Part shown: piece by piece, positions 1-11,781 of the stretch | Layout: each line of letters opens with the position of its first letter | How positions within the stretch are numbered: position 1 is the first letter of the stretch | Assembly: GCF_001625215.2 (NCBI RefSeq) | Contig: NC_030385.2 | Coordinates: 7,309,135 to 7,373,134, forward strand | Direction: 5' to 3' | Source: Daucus carota subsp. sativus | Lineage: Eukaryota > Streptophyta > Magnoliopsida > Apiales > Apiaceae | Length of the DNA: 64,000 nucleotides | Translations under genes and position numbers: made by a program | The notes under the pieces: generated by a model | What the model was told of the DNA's origin: nothing | The model's database searches: none | The model's input: the letters and a program-made list of their open reading frames with translations, nothing else

Positions 1-2
1 TT

Positions 3-89
3 GTTGAGCCAGAGGAGAGCTTGAAGGACAAGATTCACGACAAGGGACATGAGATTAAGGAGAAGATTCACGGCCACAAGCATGCATGA
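3..89 (+). CDS. 3' end of an unidentified Lys/His-rich protein gene (partial)
   Basis: The first bases are open in one frame for 28 codons and end in TGA. The tail is very hydrophilic, rich in Lys, His, Asp and Glu, with the related pieces KDKIHDKGHEIKEKIHGHKH. The IKEKIHG piece recalls the K-segment ending of dehydrins (consensus IKEKLPG), and small acidic or KS-type dehydrins and LEA-like proteins have such tails. The rest of the gene lies outside the window, so identity stays open. An AT-rich stretch follows that would fit a 3' UTR. A chance open frame is also possible, since only 28 codons are seen. Confidence 0.4.
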   Translation, partial: VEPEESLKDKIHDKGHEIKEKIHGHKHA

Positions 90-1595
90 GGAGGTTTAAT
101 CAGAGATTGAAGATGTACGTAATTGAATGCAGTTGAGTTCAAGGTTTAGGTTTGAGCAATCGAGAGAAAGGGATAATGCGAGAGTGTTTTGTTTGAAAAT
201 AAAGCCCGATATGTTTTTTTTTTTTTAATTTTGTACGTTTTGCTTTTTAATGCGAGAGTGATTAAAGTGTTTGGAAAATAATTAAAAGTCATGAAACAAA
301 AGTTAGTATTTTCAACTTCAAGTACGTCTTGACTTTTTTCACAAACCGTACAAATAAATGTTTAAATCCAGAAACTGGGCTTTTAAACCCGGCCAAACAC
401 CCATTATATATAAACAATAACGTCTAAACTAAATGAATTTGTATTTACCAGACTTGCTACAGTAAGTTGTCATACAATGTAGCACAGAGATACCCACAAA
501 AACTTGAGGGCCCCGGCTTGTATTTGATTCACAACACCAAACTATGGACCAGAAGCAAACGCCTGGTATTACATGCAGCCATGCGGGGCGGTTGATTACG
601 GGAAAAAAGACAAAAACAGACTTTGGTTAAAGGTGTTGGTAATTTTATTTGATTATATTATCATCTTTTTAATATATTTATTTAAATTGTGGTTGTTTAG
701 ATATAAAACTTTCTATTTTTAAAATTGTGATGAAAGTAGACAGTAATCCTACTTGACATTTTCACAGAAAGATGAAAAATGAATATATAAAACTTATCAT
801 CATTGTTCTAAAAATCCCCGATTTAACCGATAAATCCAAAATTAATCCCCTGCAAGGTCGGCCACCGATCCGATTTTTGAAATCCGATTAATCCTTATAT
901 ATATTTCATAATCGAAGTAATTGTGATAAATTATTAAAATTAAAATACTATATTACTTTAAATATGAATAATTATAGAGTTCATGAATATAATAAACATA
1001 TTAGTTACTAGATAGCTAATATAATAATAACTAAATATTAAATAATATTTTAATATTAAAAGTTCAAAATTTGATCATTATCACAAAAACCTAATGCTTA
1101 ACCAATATATTTGAGAAGATGAATAACTAAAGAACATGCTCAATTTATCGATTTTCAGTCGTCTCTTTAGTTCTCATCCTCAATATAATAGTATCTTTGT
1201 CGTTTCTTTTATAATGTTATACTTTTATTTTGATTTTTCAACTTTCAATTAATTCCGACATAGCTGTTTGTGTATTTAGCAGCCATCAAGCTCCATGTCA
1301 ACATCTAACGAGAGCTTTAATAGTTTAATATTTATCGTCTAAATTGACTAGTTTTTTAGATTGACTCTAATCTAAACAAATTAATAAAACAAATGACTAA
1401 ACTGAGACAAACTAGAAAGTAGCAACATGGTTGATATATCTGAAGAAAACGAGTGGCTGGGTTGATATTTTCCGGCTAGACAAATAATCAAAAGTTGAAA
1501 ACCCGGTTTAAGCACTATGGGCCCGATTCCTTATTTGATCTCCCCATTTGAACAAGGAGTCCCAATTAGGTTGAACTGGAACAGTAGCAGTGAAA
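90..1595. other. AT-rich spacer upstream of the complex I subunit gene
   Basis: No coding region is supported here. The stretch 805-905 carries the CCGATTAATCC-type motifs seen in the small hAT elements at 12981 and 45118 and may be an old partial copy. The last few hundred bases must hold the promoter and 5' UTR of the NDUFB2 gene, but no convincing TATA box stands out. Confidence 0.5.
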
Positions 1596-2835
1596 ATGGG
1601 AGGAGATGGGCATGGAGTTACATACAAAGGCGTGACTATTCATCAACCGAAGCGCTGGCACTCCGTCACCGGAAAAGGCATGTGCGCTATGATGTGGTAC
1701 GATCTCTCATTTCTTTTTTCCTTATTGTTCGTTTTGATGTACTCAATAGATTTGCGATTTGCTTTACTATATGATTTTGTTGATTCAGTTGTGGACATTA
1801 TGATTTGATCTCGTTTGAATTTATGCCTGATGGATTCGTTTGTTTCGATAGTTTTGGATGATGTAAGTCGAAGCTTTCGATACGTTTAGGCATCTCACGT
1901 TAACTGAAGTCTTATCAATTCAAAAACATTTTGTGCATTTGCGGTCTAGTTTAATTGTGACTTTGTTGTGATTCTAGCTGTGATGATGAATTAACTTTAT
2001 TCTTTATACTGTGAATCAGTAAAAGGATATGGTAATGAATTACGGTGGTGTGGACATTGTAATTGTGATCTGATTTCAGCTTTTATGCTGGATACATATA
2101 TATGTTTTGATAATTATAGCTTACATAACTTAAAGTTTCTGGATTGTAAGTATTGCGGTTCAGCATTTTGTATTTCTTACCTACTTATAATCTCTCTATG
2201 CAAGAAGTAGAATTTTTGTATAAACTAAGAGGACATATGAGAAAAGAGGGATTCTCTTGTTTCAATGGAACTTGTTTCTTCACTAGCGTGTTCATTGTAT
2301 GACTTCTGTGGACTACTTTGATCTGAATCATCCTATTAGCGGTGCTTTAATTTTCATCTCTATTGTACATCTCTTGCCGCCTCAACCGGACCCTTGGCAT
2401 ATCGATAACATTCTACACAGCCGTGGTCAATTGTAATTGTGATTCTTCTACTGACAGATAATTATCCCAGAGATAGTCAAGTTCGACTTCTTGTTGTTTA
2501 ACTTGAACATATTACAAGAAAGAAGAAGAATATGTTTTTCTCATTAACAAATATTTATTTGTTTGGATGGTATGATTAGTATCAGTCTTTTTAAGGCAAA
2601 TTTTATAATATTGGTGTAGGCACTAAAATGCTATATGTGTTTCTCTCAGGTTTTGGATTTTGTACAGAGCTAAGCAAGACGGTCCTGTAGTTTTGGTAGG
2701 TTCAAGTGTATAAATTCTTCAAGTTAAAGTATGTAATTTTAGATATCATATCTCTGATTGTGTCGGTGTTTATTCTAGGGCTGGAGACATCCTTGGGATG
2801 GGCATGATGATCATTCCGGTGGCCATGGTCATTAG
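1596..2835 (+). CDS. NDUFB2: NADH dehydrogenase (ubiquinone) 1 beta subcomplex subunit 2, mitochondrial complex I
   Basis: Accessory subunit of the membrane arm of respiratory complex I in the inner mitochondrial membrane. It is not catalytic and is needed for assembly and stability. Three exons fit: 1596-1696, 2650-2695 and 2779-2835, all with GT..AG introns. They join to 204 nt, giving 67 residues, the usual size in plants. Key pieces are VTYKGVTIHQPKRWH near the N-terminus, GKGMCAMMWFWILYRAKQDG across the first junction, and LGWRHPWDGHDD followed by a Gly/His-rich tail. The Trp codon split between exons 1 and 2 restores the family motif MWFWILYRAKQDG exactly, which confirms the splice. The start is the first ATG; the GTG two codons upstream is not needed. 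The single hydrophobic stretch CAMMWFWILY is the likely membrane segment. Identification rests on remembered plant homologues such as Arabidopsis At1g76200. Confidence 0.93.
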
Positions 2836-3027
2836 CCTCGAATTTATTCTGTGAGATTTATATCCTAAATTTATATTTAATTTACTGGTCTTCAGCAGAA
2901 TCATTTCTTAAAGTGGTAGTCAACTTGGTGATGATTGAAGTTCTTGTTGTAAACAAAAAATGTTAATATATCAAGTCGACCAGATAGTCATGCAGTCATA
3001 TGTTAACACCTTTGGTATATATTAAAA

Positions 3028-3028
<1 letters not shown>

Positions 3029-3063
<35 letters not shown>

Positions 3064-3082
3064 GTGCGTGCGTGTATGTGTA
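3029..3082. repeat. TG dinucleotide microsatellite
   Basis: About 27 TG/CG/TA dinucleotides, purest at the left end and degrading to TGCG and TGTA at the right. Likely length-polymorphic. Confidence 0.95.
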
Positions 3083-4570
3083 TGATTACAGTGTAATAAA
3101 ATGGAGAAAATATAGTCTGAATGGAAACTTAAAAGGAAGGCATTTTATTAATCTGAGGCATCACCCATGCTGCACACACTTTAAAGTCTTCATTGAACCT
3201 GTAGAAAACCCTCCTACATATACCCTCACATCATGAGCCCATTCGGCATTCGCAGTCCCAAAACTGAAGCTTAAAACCTGTCAAGTCCAGTAACAGTCTG
3301 AACTGATATAGAAAGCCAGTTAATCCAGAAGATCCTCCAATCCTTCAATCCTTACGTTATCTTTTTATGTCACCGATAGAATAAACAATGAAATCCAACA
3401 TATCATCCTCCAGCCCCCCAAAAACTAAACCCCAACAATCCTCCTTTCCACATCCAAAGTATTAATATAATTTTCTACTATTATCGTAAGTAATGTGAGT
3501 AGGGGGACTTGCATTATACAAGTAAATGACTAAATTTTAATGAGGTCTAGTTTGTGTATGTTAAAACTGAAATCTGTATGCAGATTTGATGTTCATATAG
3601 GTGGAGGTGGGGTAGTACTGCGCTTCCAAAGACCCTGTTAGTAATGGAATTAGGGAGTAAAAATATAGTCATACATTTTTTTATTGTTTCTATACGAGCA
3701 ACTTTCTACTCCAAAGATGAAACCACTGTAATTAATAAGATGATGGAATAGTAGATAAAGTTTTTGGTGAAGTTTAACTGGATATTGTCAAATTATTATC
3801 TCCTATTGTCACCCCTGGTCTTCTCACCTCTCGATTTGATTGTTGGTCTTTTGATTGTCACCGGCCTATATGCCGGCACTGATATGAATACTTCACCTGT
3901 TTTGCTAACAAACCCTGTGCTGATAAAATTAGAAATTTGTACTTTGAAGGTACTTTGAGTTGTAAGTTATATCTTTATTCGAAAGATCCAGCCTTCAATG
4001 GCATATTGGAATTTATTTTATCGAAAGAGAGGAAGTTACATATTATTGAGCTTTGTGTGATTCAATCAGCTAGCTGTAAATGTTTTTTGACTTATATTAC
4101 CCGACTATTAGCTTGGAGCAGAAATGAACCAACAAGTGTTTTTTGTTGGATGATTTGTTTAAAAAATGGACCAATATATATTCAACTAATTGAACTAAAA
4201 TTTTGATATATTAGATATATATATATATATATATATATTTGTATAATGGTTTTTATGCTGATTTCAGGTCCCTCTTTGAACTGCTAGAGGAGAAAGCACA
4301 GAGCTATCTGCTAAGATTTTGGTACTGATATTTGGACTTTGTGATATTTTCCTGAATAAATTGGCTGTTGTATAAGTCATTGTTTTTTCTTTTGTTTCAA
4401 GTGTACAACGTAATATCCTTTAAAGCGCTTCTTGATTTGTTCCTTGGATTGCGTTTGTTCATTTTCCTTGTCATATCTTAACTTAACTGAAGTTACACAA
4501 AGCCTTTGTTAACCTTCCTGTGTGTCATCTTTTTGATATTTAGTTTCTTGGCATGGGAGGTAAAGCAATC

Positions 4571-4809
4571 ACTTGCTGGATCCTGATATATTATTTAATC
4601 ACTTCATTTTCATCTTTTGAGTTTAATATTTCTAGTTGATGTGCAAATTGAAATAATGCACATCTTCCACAAGAGAAGTTCCTGGAGGTTACTTCTGGAT
4701 CCTGACATATTGTTTAATTACTTTCTTTTCATCTTTTGAGTTTAATATCCCTAGTTGATGGGCAATGGGAAGTAATGCACATCTTCCAAGAGAGAAGTTC
4801 CTGGCGGCT
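4571..4809. repeat. Two-copy tandem repeat, about 120 bp unit
   Basis: The block from ACTTGCTGGATCCTG to CCTGGAGGTT recurs directly after itself starting with ACTTCTGGATCCTG and ending CCTGGCGGCT. The copies differ at a modest number of positions. No coding content is seen. Confidence 0.85.
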
Positions 4810-5603
4810 ACTTTTGTTCATCGAGAATTCATCTTTCTACGTATGTGTACTGCCAGGAGTGGGTATATTTGGCACAAATTGATGACATGATATTACAAAA
4901 TCAATGAGAAGTGGAATCATTTTGTGAAAAAAGATAAATTTCTGAGTAAAACTTATGTACAGGGCCATTTAGAGGGATTTCTTGTGCATCAGTGAACTGA
5001 TGAATAATTAGACGTAGGGCATGTGGAACTGAAGTATGATCCTTCTAGAATATTTGAAGACTAAAATTTTAAAAAATTTATTCAGTTTAGTACTGATGAA
5101 TTTTTACTGTTCAATGATCTCATTCTTAGCTATACCAGAACTTCAAAAACACACATGAATTTCAGCATCAATTAAATCATATAGATAAATATAATCAAGT
5201 AGCACAAGGCTTATATCACGACAGCAAAAAGAAAACGAGGGGATTTTTTTTTTTTTTTTTTATGGGTCAAAAAGTTTATGCATGCTGTCATCTTTAAAAC
5301 CATATCAATTGTTCTTGTCCAATTCGTTTCGCTTTTTCTTTCCTCTTCGGGAAAACTAGTTCGGACCCAAATGGGGGATTGGCAACAGGACACCGGTTAC
5401 CTCAATGCTTAGGTCCAGCTCAGGGGAGAAATTAATGGCAAATGATATGCTTAGTTTTGGTAGCTGGTAGGTCCAGGTTAGGGGACAAGTTGATAGAAAC
5501 TGATAGGCTAACCCTCACTAATTTAGAGTCTCTTGTTAAAAAGAGAATACGAGTGTTTCTGGTAATCCGTCAACCACACCAACCGGTTAGATGTACGGGC
5601 TAA

Positions 5604-6054
5604 GAGGGGTGTATTCGATTGGGATATTAATGGATTGTTTTTAGTCTATGGATTTTAATGGATTCTGTGATTTTGATTTTGTGCGGATTCTTGATAAAAT
5701 GTCGCAGAGTTTATAGGATTTAAGTACAATGCTTCAAAATCCCATTGATTTTGGTGGGATTTCAAAAAACTTAAAATACACTGAAGAATGCCAATTTTAT
5801 GAAATCCAAAAAAATCCATCAGCATTTGAATGCCATCAGATTTTAATGGATTTTAAACAATCTCAATTGAACACCATCGGATTTTAAAGCATAATTTAAA
5901 ATCCCAATTGAATACCACCAGATTTAGTAGCATAATTCAAAATCCCAATTGAATACCTCAAGATTTTAATGGATTTCAAACAATCCCAATCGAATACCCT
6001 CGGATTTCATGAATGCAAAAAAATGCTTTAAAATCCCAATCCAATACACCCCTC
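5604..6054. mobile_element. PIF/Harbinger-type (Tourist-like) MITE
   Basis: Terminal inverted repeats begin GAGGGGTGTATTCGATTGGG on the left and match the reverse complement of the right end with about one mismatch. A TAA trinucleotide flanks both sides (5601-5603 and 6055-6057), the target duplication expected for PIF/Harbinger elements. The right half consists of several tandem variants of the motif AATCCCAATTGAATACC, so the terminal motif has been re-used inside. At 451 bp without a long reading frame it is non-autonomous. Confidence 0.85.
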
Positions 6055-6323
6055 TAAGTACTCGTAGTTGTTTGTACTCGCTTGAACAGTTTCTCAGAAG
6101 CCGAAGGAAATAACAAAATATATAAGTGGAAAGTTTCTTGATCAATTGTCTCATGAAATTGATAAGAAAAAAGGACTTTATTATAGCAGCCAGGTAACAG
6201 TTTAAAGAATCAATGAATAGTTATTACTATGTGTGTATATTTCTAAAGTCTTGGCTATCAAGTGTAAGAGGCAAATTCTATAACAGTTAACAAGTTAATG
6301 GGTAAGCATCTTGGGGACTATCT

Positions 6324-7016
6324 TCAGGTGCTGAATATGTTGAGAAGGGAAACTCTGGTTCGAATCAACCTTCTAAAGATACAGTCTAATTCAACTTCAA
6401 GATCTTCAATGGCACCCTCCACGGCCTCCAATAACCTGTTCCCTGTTTGGAACGTTTTCATGTCGCAATTCTTCCAGAGACTTAGGCTGTTCACTCTCAT
6501 GAATTTTGATCTGATTGACCCTCTGCTTGATTTACAAACAGGACTAGGCATGGACATTAAGGACATCAGTGATTCCACAATCGAAATATTCGTCGCCCTC
6601 ACTTCTCTTAGCACATTGACAACCATCCCAAGGTTGTGATCACCTTGGCCGAGATCAGAGTTCATAACATAACTGTTCTTCATTCCCTTCAGTGTCCTCA
6701 AGCAACTCAGCAACTCTTTCCTCAGCTTCTTTCTGTGAGTATAAAACCCCGAAAGTTTGTTTTCTGTGGCCGCAGTTTCACCAATGCTTATCCTGCGGAA
6801 GGTTGATTGAAGTTCTTGGAGATGCTCTTTCACCAACAAAAGAACATCTTTAGTGTTCCCACAGGCATCCAACATGCAGAGAGATGCTTCGGAGACCTCA
6901 TCGACGTGTTTCTCTTGCTGACGACTGACAAGAGCTTGTTTGATTACAGGTGAGTGAAGCAAATTGTTTGCAGTGTTGTGAAGTTCTTTCAACGCTTCAA
7001 AGTCTAAATGCGACAT
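6324..7016 (-). CDS. Divergent short DUF241 (BPS1-like) protein
   Basis: Single-exon gene for a 230-residue DUF241 (PF03087) protein, function unknown. The start is MSHLDFEALKELHNTANNLL; the frame runs 17 codons further upstream but only from a TTG, with no ATG. Family hallmarks are the basic piece near FYTHRKKLRKELLSCLRTLK, the central VVNVLREVRATNISIVESL, which aligns with SLLREVEEVSITMFESL of the array copies, and the C-terminal IFRRLIRTRVSLLNIFST. It lacks the N-terminal 40 or so residues, including the HSRSISLPSRPHP motif present in every other intact copy here. A TATATATG box lies at 7111-7118, about 95 bp upstream of the start. It shares strand with the array but is separated from it by about 9 kb and the RRM gene, and its sequence is far from types A and B. 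The frame is intact, so I call it a gene, not a relic. Confidence 0.8.
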   Translation of the reverse strand: MSHLDFEALKELHNTANNLLHSPVIKQALVSRQQEKHVDEVSEASLCMLDACGNTKDVLLLVKEHLQELQSTFRRISIGETAATENKLSGFYTHRKKLRKELLSCLRTLKGMKNSYVMNSDLGQGDHNLGMVVNVLREVRATNISIVESLMSLMSMPSPVCKSSRGSIRSKFMRVNSLSLWKNCDMKTFQTGNRLLEAVEGAIEDLEVELDCIFRRLIRTRVSLLNIFST

Positions 7017-8040
7017 GACTTGAAAACTGAAAGATGAAATGAAATATGCAGGAAGGTATTTGATCAATTATGAACTGGTTAGTAGATAAGACTGATTGTC
7101 GAGGTTGATACATATATAGGTGGGAAGGGGTGGAGATGAGGAAGCTGTAAGATAAGGTTACGTTGTCCAATGGTCTGCGATCAGATCTGAGATTTTAAGG
7201 AAGGAGATACGAAGAGTCCTTTCTTGTACGGACTCGGTGTAAACGACAAGAGCCAGGATAGTATATTTGCAGGAGGAACTTACGTATGGTTTGTTGCACA
7301 GTTGTAGCCTGTAGGTTGCAGACAAGGTCTAATATAGTAAACTCATGCATGCACGAGGGAGAGGGGTGACAGACTGTGCAATCTGTCTGTATTATAGATA
7401 TTATGTTGCGTAGTCCGAGCTTTGAACTTTGCTACATCAGTAGTGATCAGGTGGTTGTATTTTAAACTACTGTATTAGTCAATATACTCTATCAATTATG
7501 TGTGTGTATGAATCAAATATGTAAGTTTATATTTGGACAATAAATCTTGGTTTATGATTATAGCTTAGCTGCCATGTCTCTTTGAGGACCTTCCAAGAAA
7601 TTCTGTTTACATTATACGCCACTGAATTACCTAGATTTATGTTTAACCCTCGTTATTGGAAAGTCCGGTAACAGAGGACTAAAATTCTGTGTACATATTC
7701 AAATTTTGATTTAATTATCGAAAAAACTATTAAATTTTTATGATTTTTTCATTTTAACCATAACACTAATTTTGTTGCAGAAAAATGCAACTAACTAATA
7801 GAAAATATATTTGAGAGAACCCAATTTTAACCATGGATGTCCTATGCAACATTACTAAAATATCATCTTTTTTTATAATTTTAGTTTAAATATTTACATA
7901 ATTCATTATATACAGATCAAACAAACAGTTTTTATTTGAATTATTAGGATTCATCATAATATAATTTCAAATTATTGTCGGCTAAATAATTAGTTTAGTT
8001 TAGTTTAGTTTAGTTTACATTTGTTTTATAGGTAAGAATT

Positions 8041-8171
8041 ATATATATATATATATTATATATATATATATATTATATATATATATATATATGTATAGTG
8101 TTTTGATTGCAGAACATAAGTGATCTCCGTGGTCTCCACGGTCTCCAATAAAAGTGGTCTCCATAAAACTT

Positions 8172-8230
<59 letters not shown>
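8041..8230. repeat. Paired AT microsatellites
   Basis: AT runs at about 8041-8092 and 8174-8230 surround an 80-bp unique segment. The short open frames that read through them (Tyr-Ile repeats) are artefacts of the repeat. Confidence 0.95.
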
Positions 8231-8232
<2 letters not shown>

Positions 8233-8963
8233 GATTGTTGAAGAATTATATTTATTATCGAAAATCATAGCATTTGAATTGTTTGTTTTTTTAGATGAAT
8301 ACTAGTTCAATAAAATTTTATTGTCCAAACAATTACTAACAAAATGCATAAAAAATATATAATATTTAATAAAAATCATGTAAAAATCATGAAGAAATCT
8401 CAAAATATCATATATATTATATGTGCTTGTGTAGATTTACCCGAACAAAACACATTTATCATATCTATGTTGCAGTAATATGTTGACAAAATTAGTAACA
8501 CCGATTCATAGAGCGATCAAGAGTTTGAATAAATTTATAAATTCGATGCAATTATTTAAATCACATGAAAAATTATCGATACACAGATATCTTGTAGACT
8601 GATTGTGTTTCCAAAAAATCATGCTAACATTGTCCACTACCTTCGTACATAAATTATGATTCGCTCTATATTTGTGTAAAATATGAATTAGGATTTTGAC
8701 CTTTTAATTGGATGGTAAAATATTAAGAAAATTTGTATACTAATTAATTTAATAATTAATAACTTGACAATATATGTTACATCCCAATTTTAATTTTAAC
8801 TTAACCGTGGTTATGAATTAGTGAGAGTGGGTTTTCTGAATATAATTTTTTAAAGTTACTTCCATTATCCTGCAATAAATATACTATTATGGTTAAATTG
8901 AAAAAAAACATGATAGTTGTATAGTTTTTTTGATAGTTAAGTCTTAAATTTTACTATGGTTAG

Positions 8964-10116
8964 TATATTCTAGCAAATATTTGAATAATGGGCACCAAAA
9001 TATTCTATGGCATGTTCATAGGATTAGTCAAATCAAATTTAATAAAACCTAGCCTCCTTCAATAATTCTATAAATCTCTCTTCCTTTTCTAACTACAGTC
9101 GGAGATTTCAATCGGTTTTCACCGATATAAAGCTCTAAATCAATTAATTTCTCTTGATTTGTTCTCGTTTTCTCAATAATAACCCCTATCGGATTTGTTC
9201 CTAGATATTAGATTTACTCGATTTTCAAGATTTTGATTTGGCGATAAATCAATTGGGATGAGTCAATGACGAGTTAAGCGACTGCGATTCAGTTTTAGCC
9301 ATATCCGATATCTCCATATATTTATATTCGGTGAGTCAAGGATCATGTGAATTGATCGCACGATAATGGTATGAGTTCGAAATCTTTGTTCTTATTGCTT
9401 TTAAATGTATGTGTCTTATATGTCTTTTGTTATTGGTTATATATTTCGTAATTAAATTTTGTGATTCGTTTATTACTAGATTTATTTATAAGACTTTATA
9501 TTGTAAATTGTGTTTTAGACATGTTGTATTTTTAGTTTTAGTTTTTGTGTTTTTTTTGATGGAGTGTCATAGTTGATGGCTTTCCGATCGTATATTGCGA
9601 TTTTGTTTATCATTAATTAACGATTGTGTTATTTTAGATGACTTCATTTTGGTGCCTGACATAATCTTTCGTACTTAGATTCTTTCTTTCTTTCCTCTTT
9701 ATTTTCTTTCTTTCCTTCTTTCTTTCCTCTTTATTTTCTTTCTTTCCGTGGATTTTTGTCTTTCATCTAGGTTTTCCTCCCAGACATTAAAGTTTTATTG
9801 GCTAAATTTCTGTGGTCATCTCTGCCTGACCTTTGGTTAGTCGATAGACTTTTTTGAATAAAAGTTCTCCTTCCTTCTTAGTTCTGCGGATTTTGCTTCT
9901 TTCGAGTGTTTTTTCCGGACATCAAAATTTTTATCTAATTTTTGTGGGACATTTCGACATGCTCTTTGGTTACATGAAAATTTTTTATGTATGAAAGAAA
10001 CTATTCCGATTTTTTCGGTATTTTATGTCCGTACAATTTATTGACGTGAAAGGCTTATGACAATTTTTTTTACACTATATTAATATATTTTACTAAATGT
10101 TTGAATAATGGGCACC
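8964..10116. repeat. Direct repeat pair about 1.12 kb apart
   Basis: About 33 bp at 8964-8996 (ending TTTGAATAATGGGCACC) recurs at 10084-10116 with few changes, same orientation. The block between them has no recognisable coding region. The pair could be ends of an old element, but no other boundary sign was found. Confidence 0.45.
9677..9747. repeat. CTTT-rich pyrimidine tract, internally duplicated
   Basis: The block TTTCTTTCTTTCCTCTTTA occurs twice in succession, separated by TTTTC. It is a strand-biased pyrimidine tract with no coding content. Confidence 0.9.
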
Positions 10117-10607
10117 TAATTATTAATTACGCCTTCGAGTTTGAAATATAGTTCGTTTGATTTTTTTAACATGTACTTCTAAGTCATTTGACCTCCGTAT
10201 AGTTAAAATCAATAAAAAAAATGAGTTTCGAGAAAAATTATATAATTTAATATTATAATTGAAACAAATAATTATAAAATTATAATTTTAGACATGCAGT
10301 CAAAAGTGTTAAAATTGTGTGTAAAAATGTTAAACTGACTTTTTATTTCAAAACGGGTGAGCAATCGTTTTGGCACTATGCAGTATGCATGAGCAATTGA
10401 GCATGACTAGTTCAAGTTCTACTTGCCAGCAATTTTAAGCACCAAGTACAACCAGAATCCAGAAATCATAGACTAGGGTGCTTGCTGGGCTAAAATGACA
10501 TAAGAATAAAACTCGTTTTCGGCACATCATCAGTCAAACTTTATAGTCACCTGATGAGCTCCACTTGATTGGGAGACTGGGCTTTTATTCGGATCCTGCC
10601 TGTTGAG

Positions 10608-11745
10608 TAGGGGAGAGCATGTGCCGGTTCGGCTCGGTTTTTGGATAAAATCGGAACCACAATCATATATCTTCGGTTTTTAAAATCGAAAACCGCGACC
10701 GCCGGTTCGGGGTCGGTTTCGGTTTAAAAAAGCTCGGTTCGGTTTCGGTTGTAAACCGACAAATATAAAATTGAAAAAAAAATATACAAACGACACAAAT
10801 CGATGCGCGTAATCTTGACATAATAATTTATACTACACTGCAGTTCAACAAAAATAAGAGTATTTTGGCTCAGATCAAGCTGCTCCCTAAACAACATTAT
10901 GCAGATTAATAAAAATTTTACAGAAAAATTTAAGCAGACTCTAATATAACAGTCTGTAACAACACTTCACTATTTTCCTGAACACTCCATTTGAGGACAT
11001 CATTATAGTACTAAAAATATAGAAATTTGAATAGAGAAATTTGTGCATGCCTTTATATAACAGTTGTTGCTGTAGTAAAAATAAGAGGTAAAAGCTTAGC
11101 ATTCTGCTCGAATTCTGGTGAATCCACCGAATAAATGCAGGCCTAGTAGAAATTATCACCTACATCTCCATTTTCTTAATAAACTAATGCACGGACAAAT
11201 ACAGTATAATATATTTAATTTATTTGAAATTGTTTTAAATTCATATAAAAGATATATAAATTCATATATTCCTCCCTCCGTCCCTTTGATTTTTATACAT
11301 TTTCTTTTTCGAGATGTCCCATTCAATTCTATACATTTCAAAATTTTCCCAAAATAGTAAACTTTTATAATATAAAAATCTCACCCACCCACTAACTTCA
11401 TCTACTTTTCCAGATCTATCACTTAAAATATTAACGGGTCCCACCACTTTACCTACTTTTCTTTCTCTTTCTCATTATTTTACATTACTTTATACATTTT
11501 TTTTAGTTTCCGTACCCAATACAAATGTATATATCCCAGAGGGACGGAGAGAGTATATCATATTTATTTAATTATTTAAATAATCGGTTCGGTTCAGTTT
11601 TTTCCGGTTCGGTTTCAACCAATAACTGAAAACCGAACCCATAACATCGGTTCAGTTTTGTATTTGTCGGTTTTGGTTTCGGCTCGGTTCTTTTCGGTTC
11701 AGTTTATACCGGTTTCAGTTTCTTTCAGTTTTTTGCTCAGCCCTA
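10608..11745. mobile_element. Non-autonomous hAT-type element with CGGTTCGG subterminal repeats
   Basis: Ends are TAGGGGAGAGCA and TGCTCAGCCCTA, imperfect inverted repeats of the same family as the elements at 18483 and 18928. The flanks CTGTTGAG and CTGTCCAG agree at 6 of 8 positions, fitting an aged 8-bp target duplication. Both ends carry dense CGGTTCGGTTTCGG-type repeats in opposite orientation, typical subterminal binding sites of hAT elements. The interior is AT-rich, without transposase, and contains a nested Stowaway element. Confidence 0.75.
11271..11553. mobile_element. Stowaway-type MITE nested in the hAT element
   Basis: Left end CCTCCCTCCGTCCC and right end GGGACGGAGAGAG form the Stowaway terminal inverted repeat, with TA adjacent on the right and AT-rich sequence on the left. 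The exact left base is uncertain by a few bases. Confidence 0.75.
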
Positions 11746-11781
11746 CTGTCCAGTCCAGAGTTCAGACCCTCGAGAGATATA

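Larger units (their letters stand above)
2836..5600. other. Gene-free spacer with simple and short tandem repeats
   Basis: I find no supported gene. The region holds a TG microsatellite (3029-3082), an AT run (about 4214-4238), a two-copy tandem repeat (4571-4809), a T tract near 5247, and a short imperfect repeat at about 5410-5510 built on TAGGTCCAGSTYAGGGGA. The part just after 2835 is presumably the 3' UTR of the NDUFB2 gene. Confidence 0.5.
7120..10607. other. Gene-free repeat-rich spacer
   Basis: No supported gene. It contains a TTTAG pentanucleotide run (about 7990-8018), two long AT microsatellites, a CTTT-rich tract, and a direct repeat pair at 8964-8996 and 10084-10116. Bases 8100-8170 hold repeated GTCTCCAYGG-like words. 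The sequence around 9020-9380 has a CTATAAAT box followed by CT-rich sequence, as in a promoter or 5' UTR, but no open frame follows. Confidence 0.45.

Noticed and set aside
3000-3236. Open frame with Cys-Val repeats
   Set aside because: Read-through of the TG microsatellite.
6298-6639. Plus-strand open frame opposite the divergent DUF241 gene
   Set aside because: Antisense shadow of a clear family member.
8056-8305. Open frames with Tyr-Ile repeats on both strands
   Set aside because: Products of the AT microsatellite.
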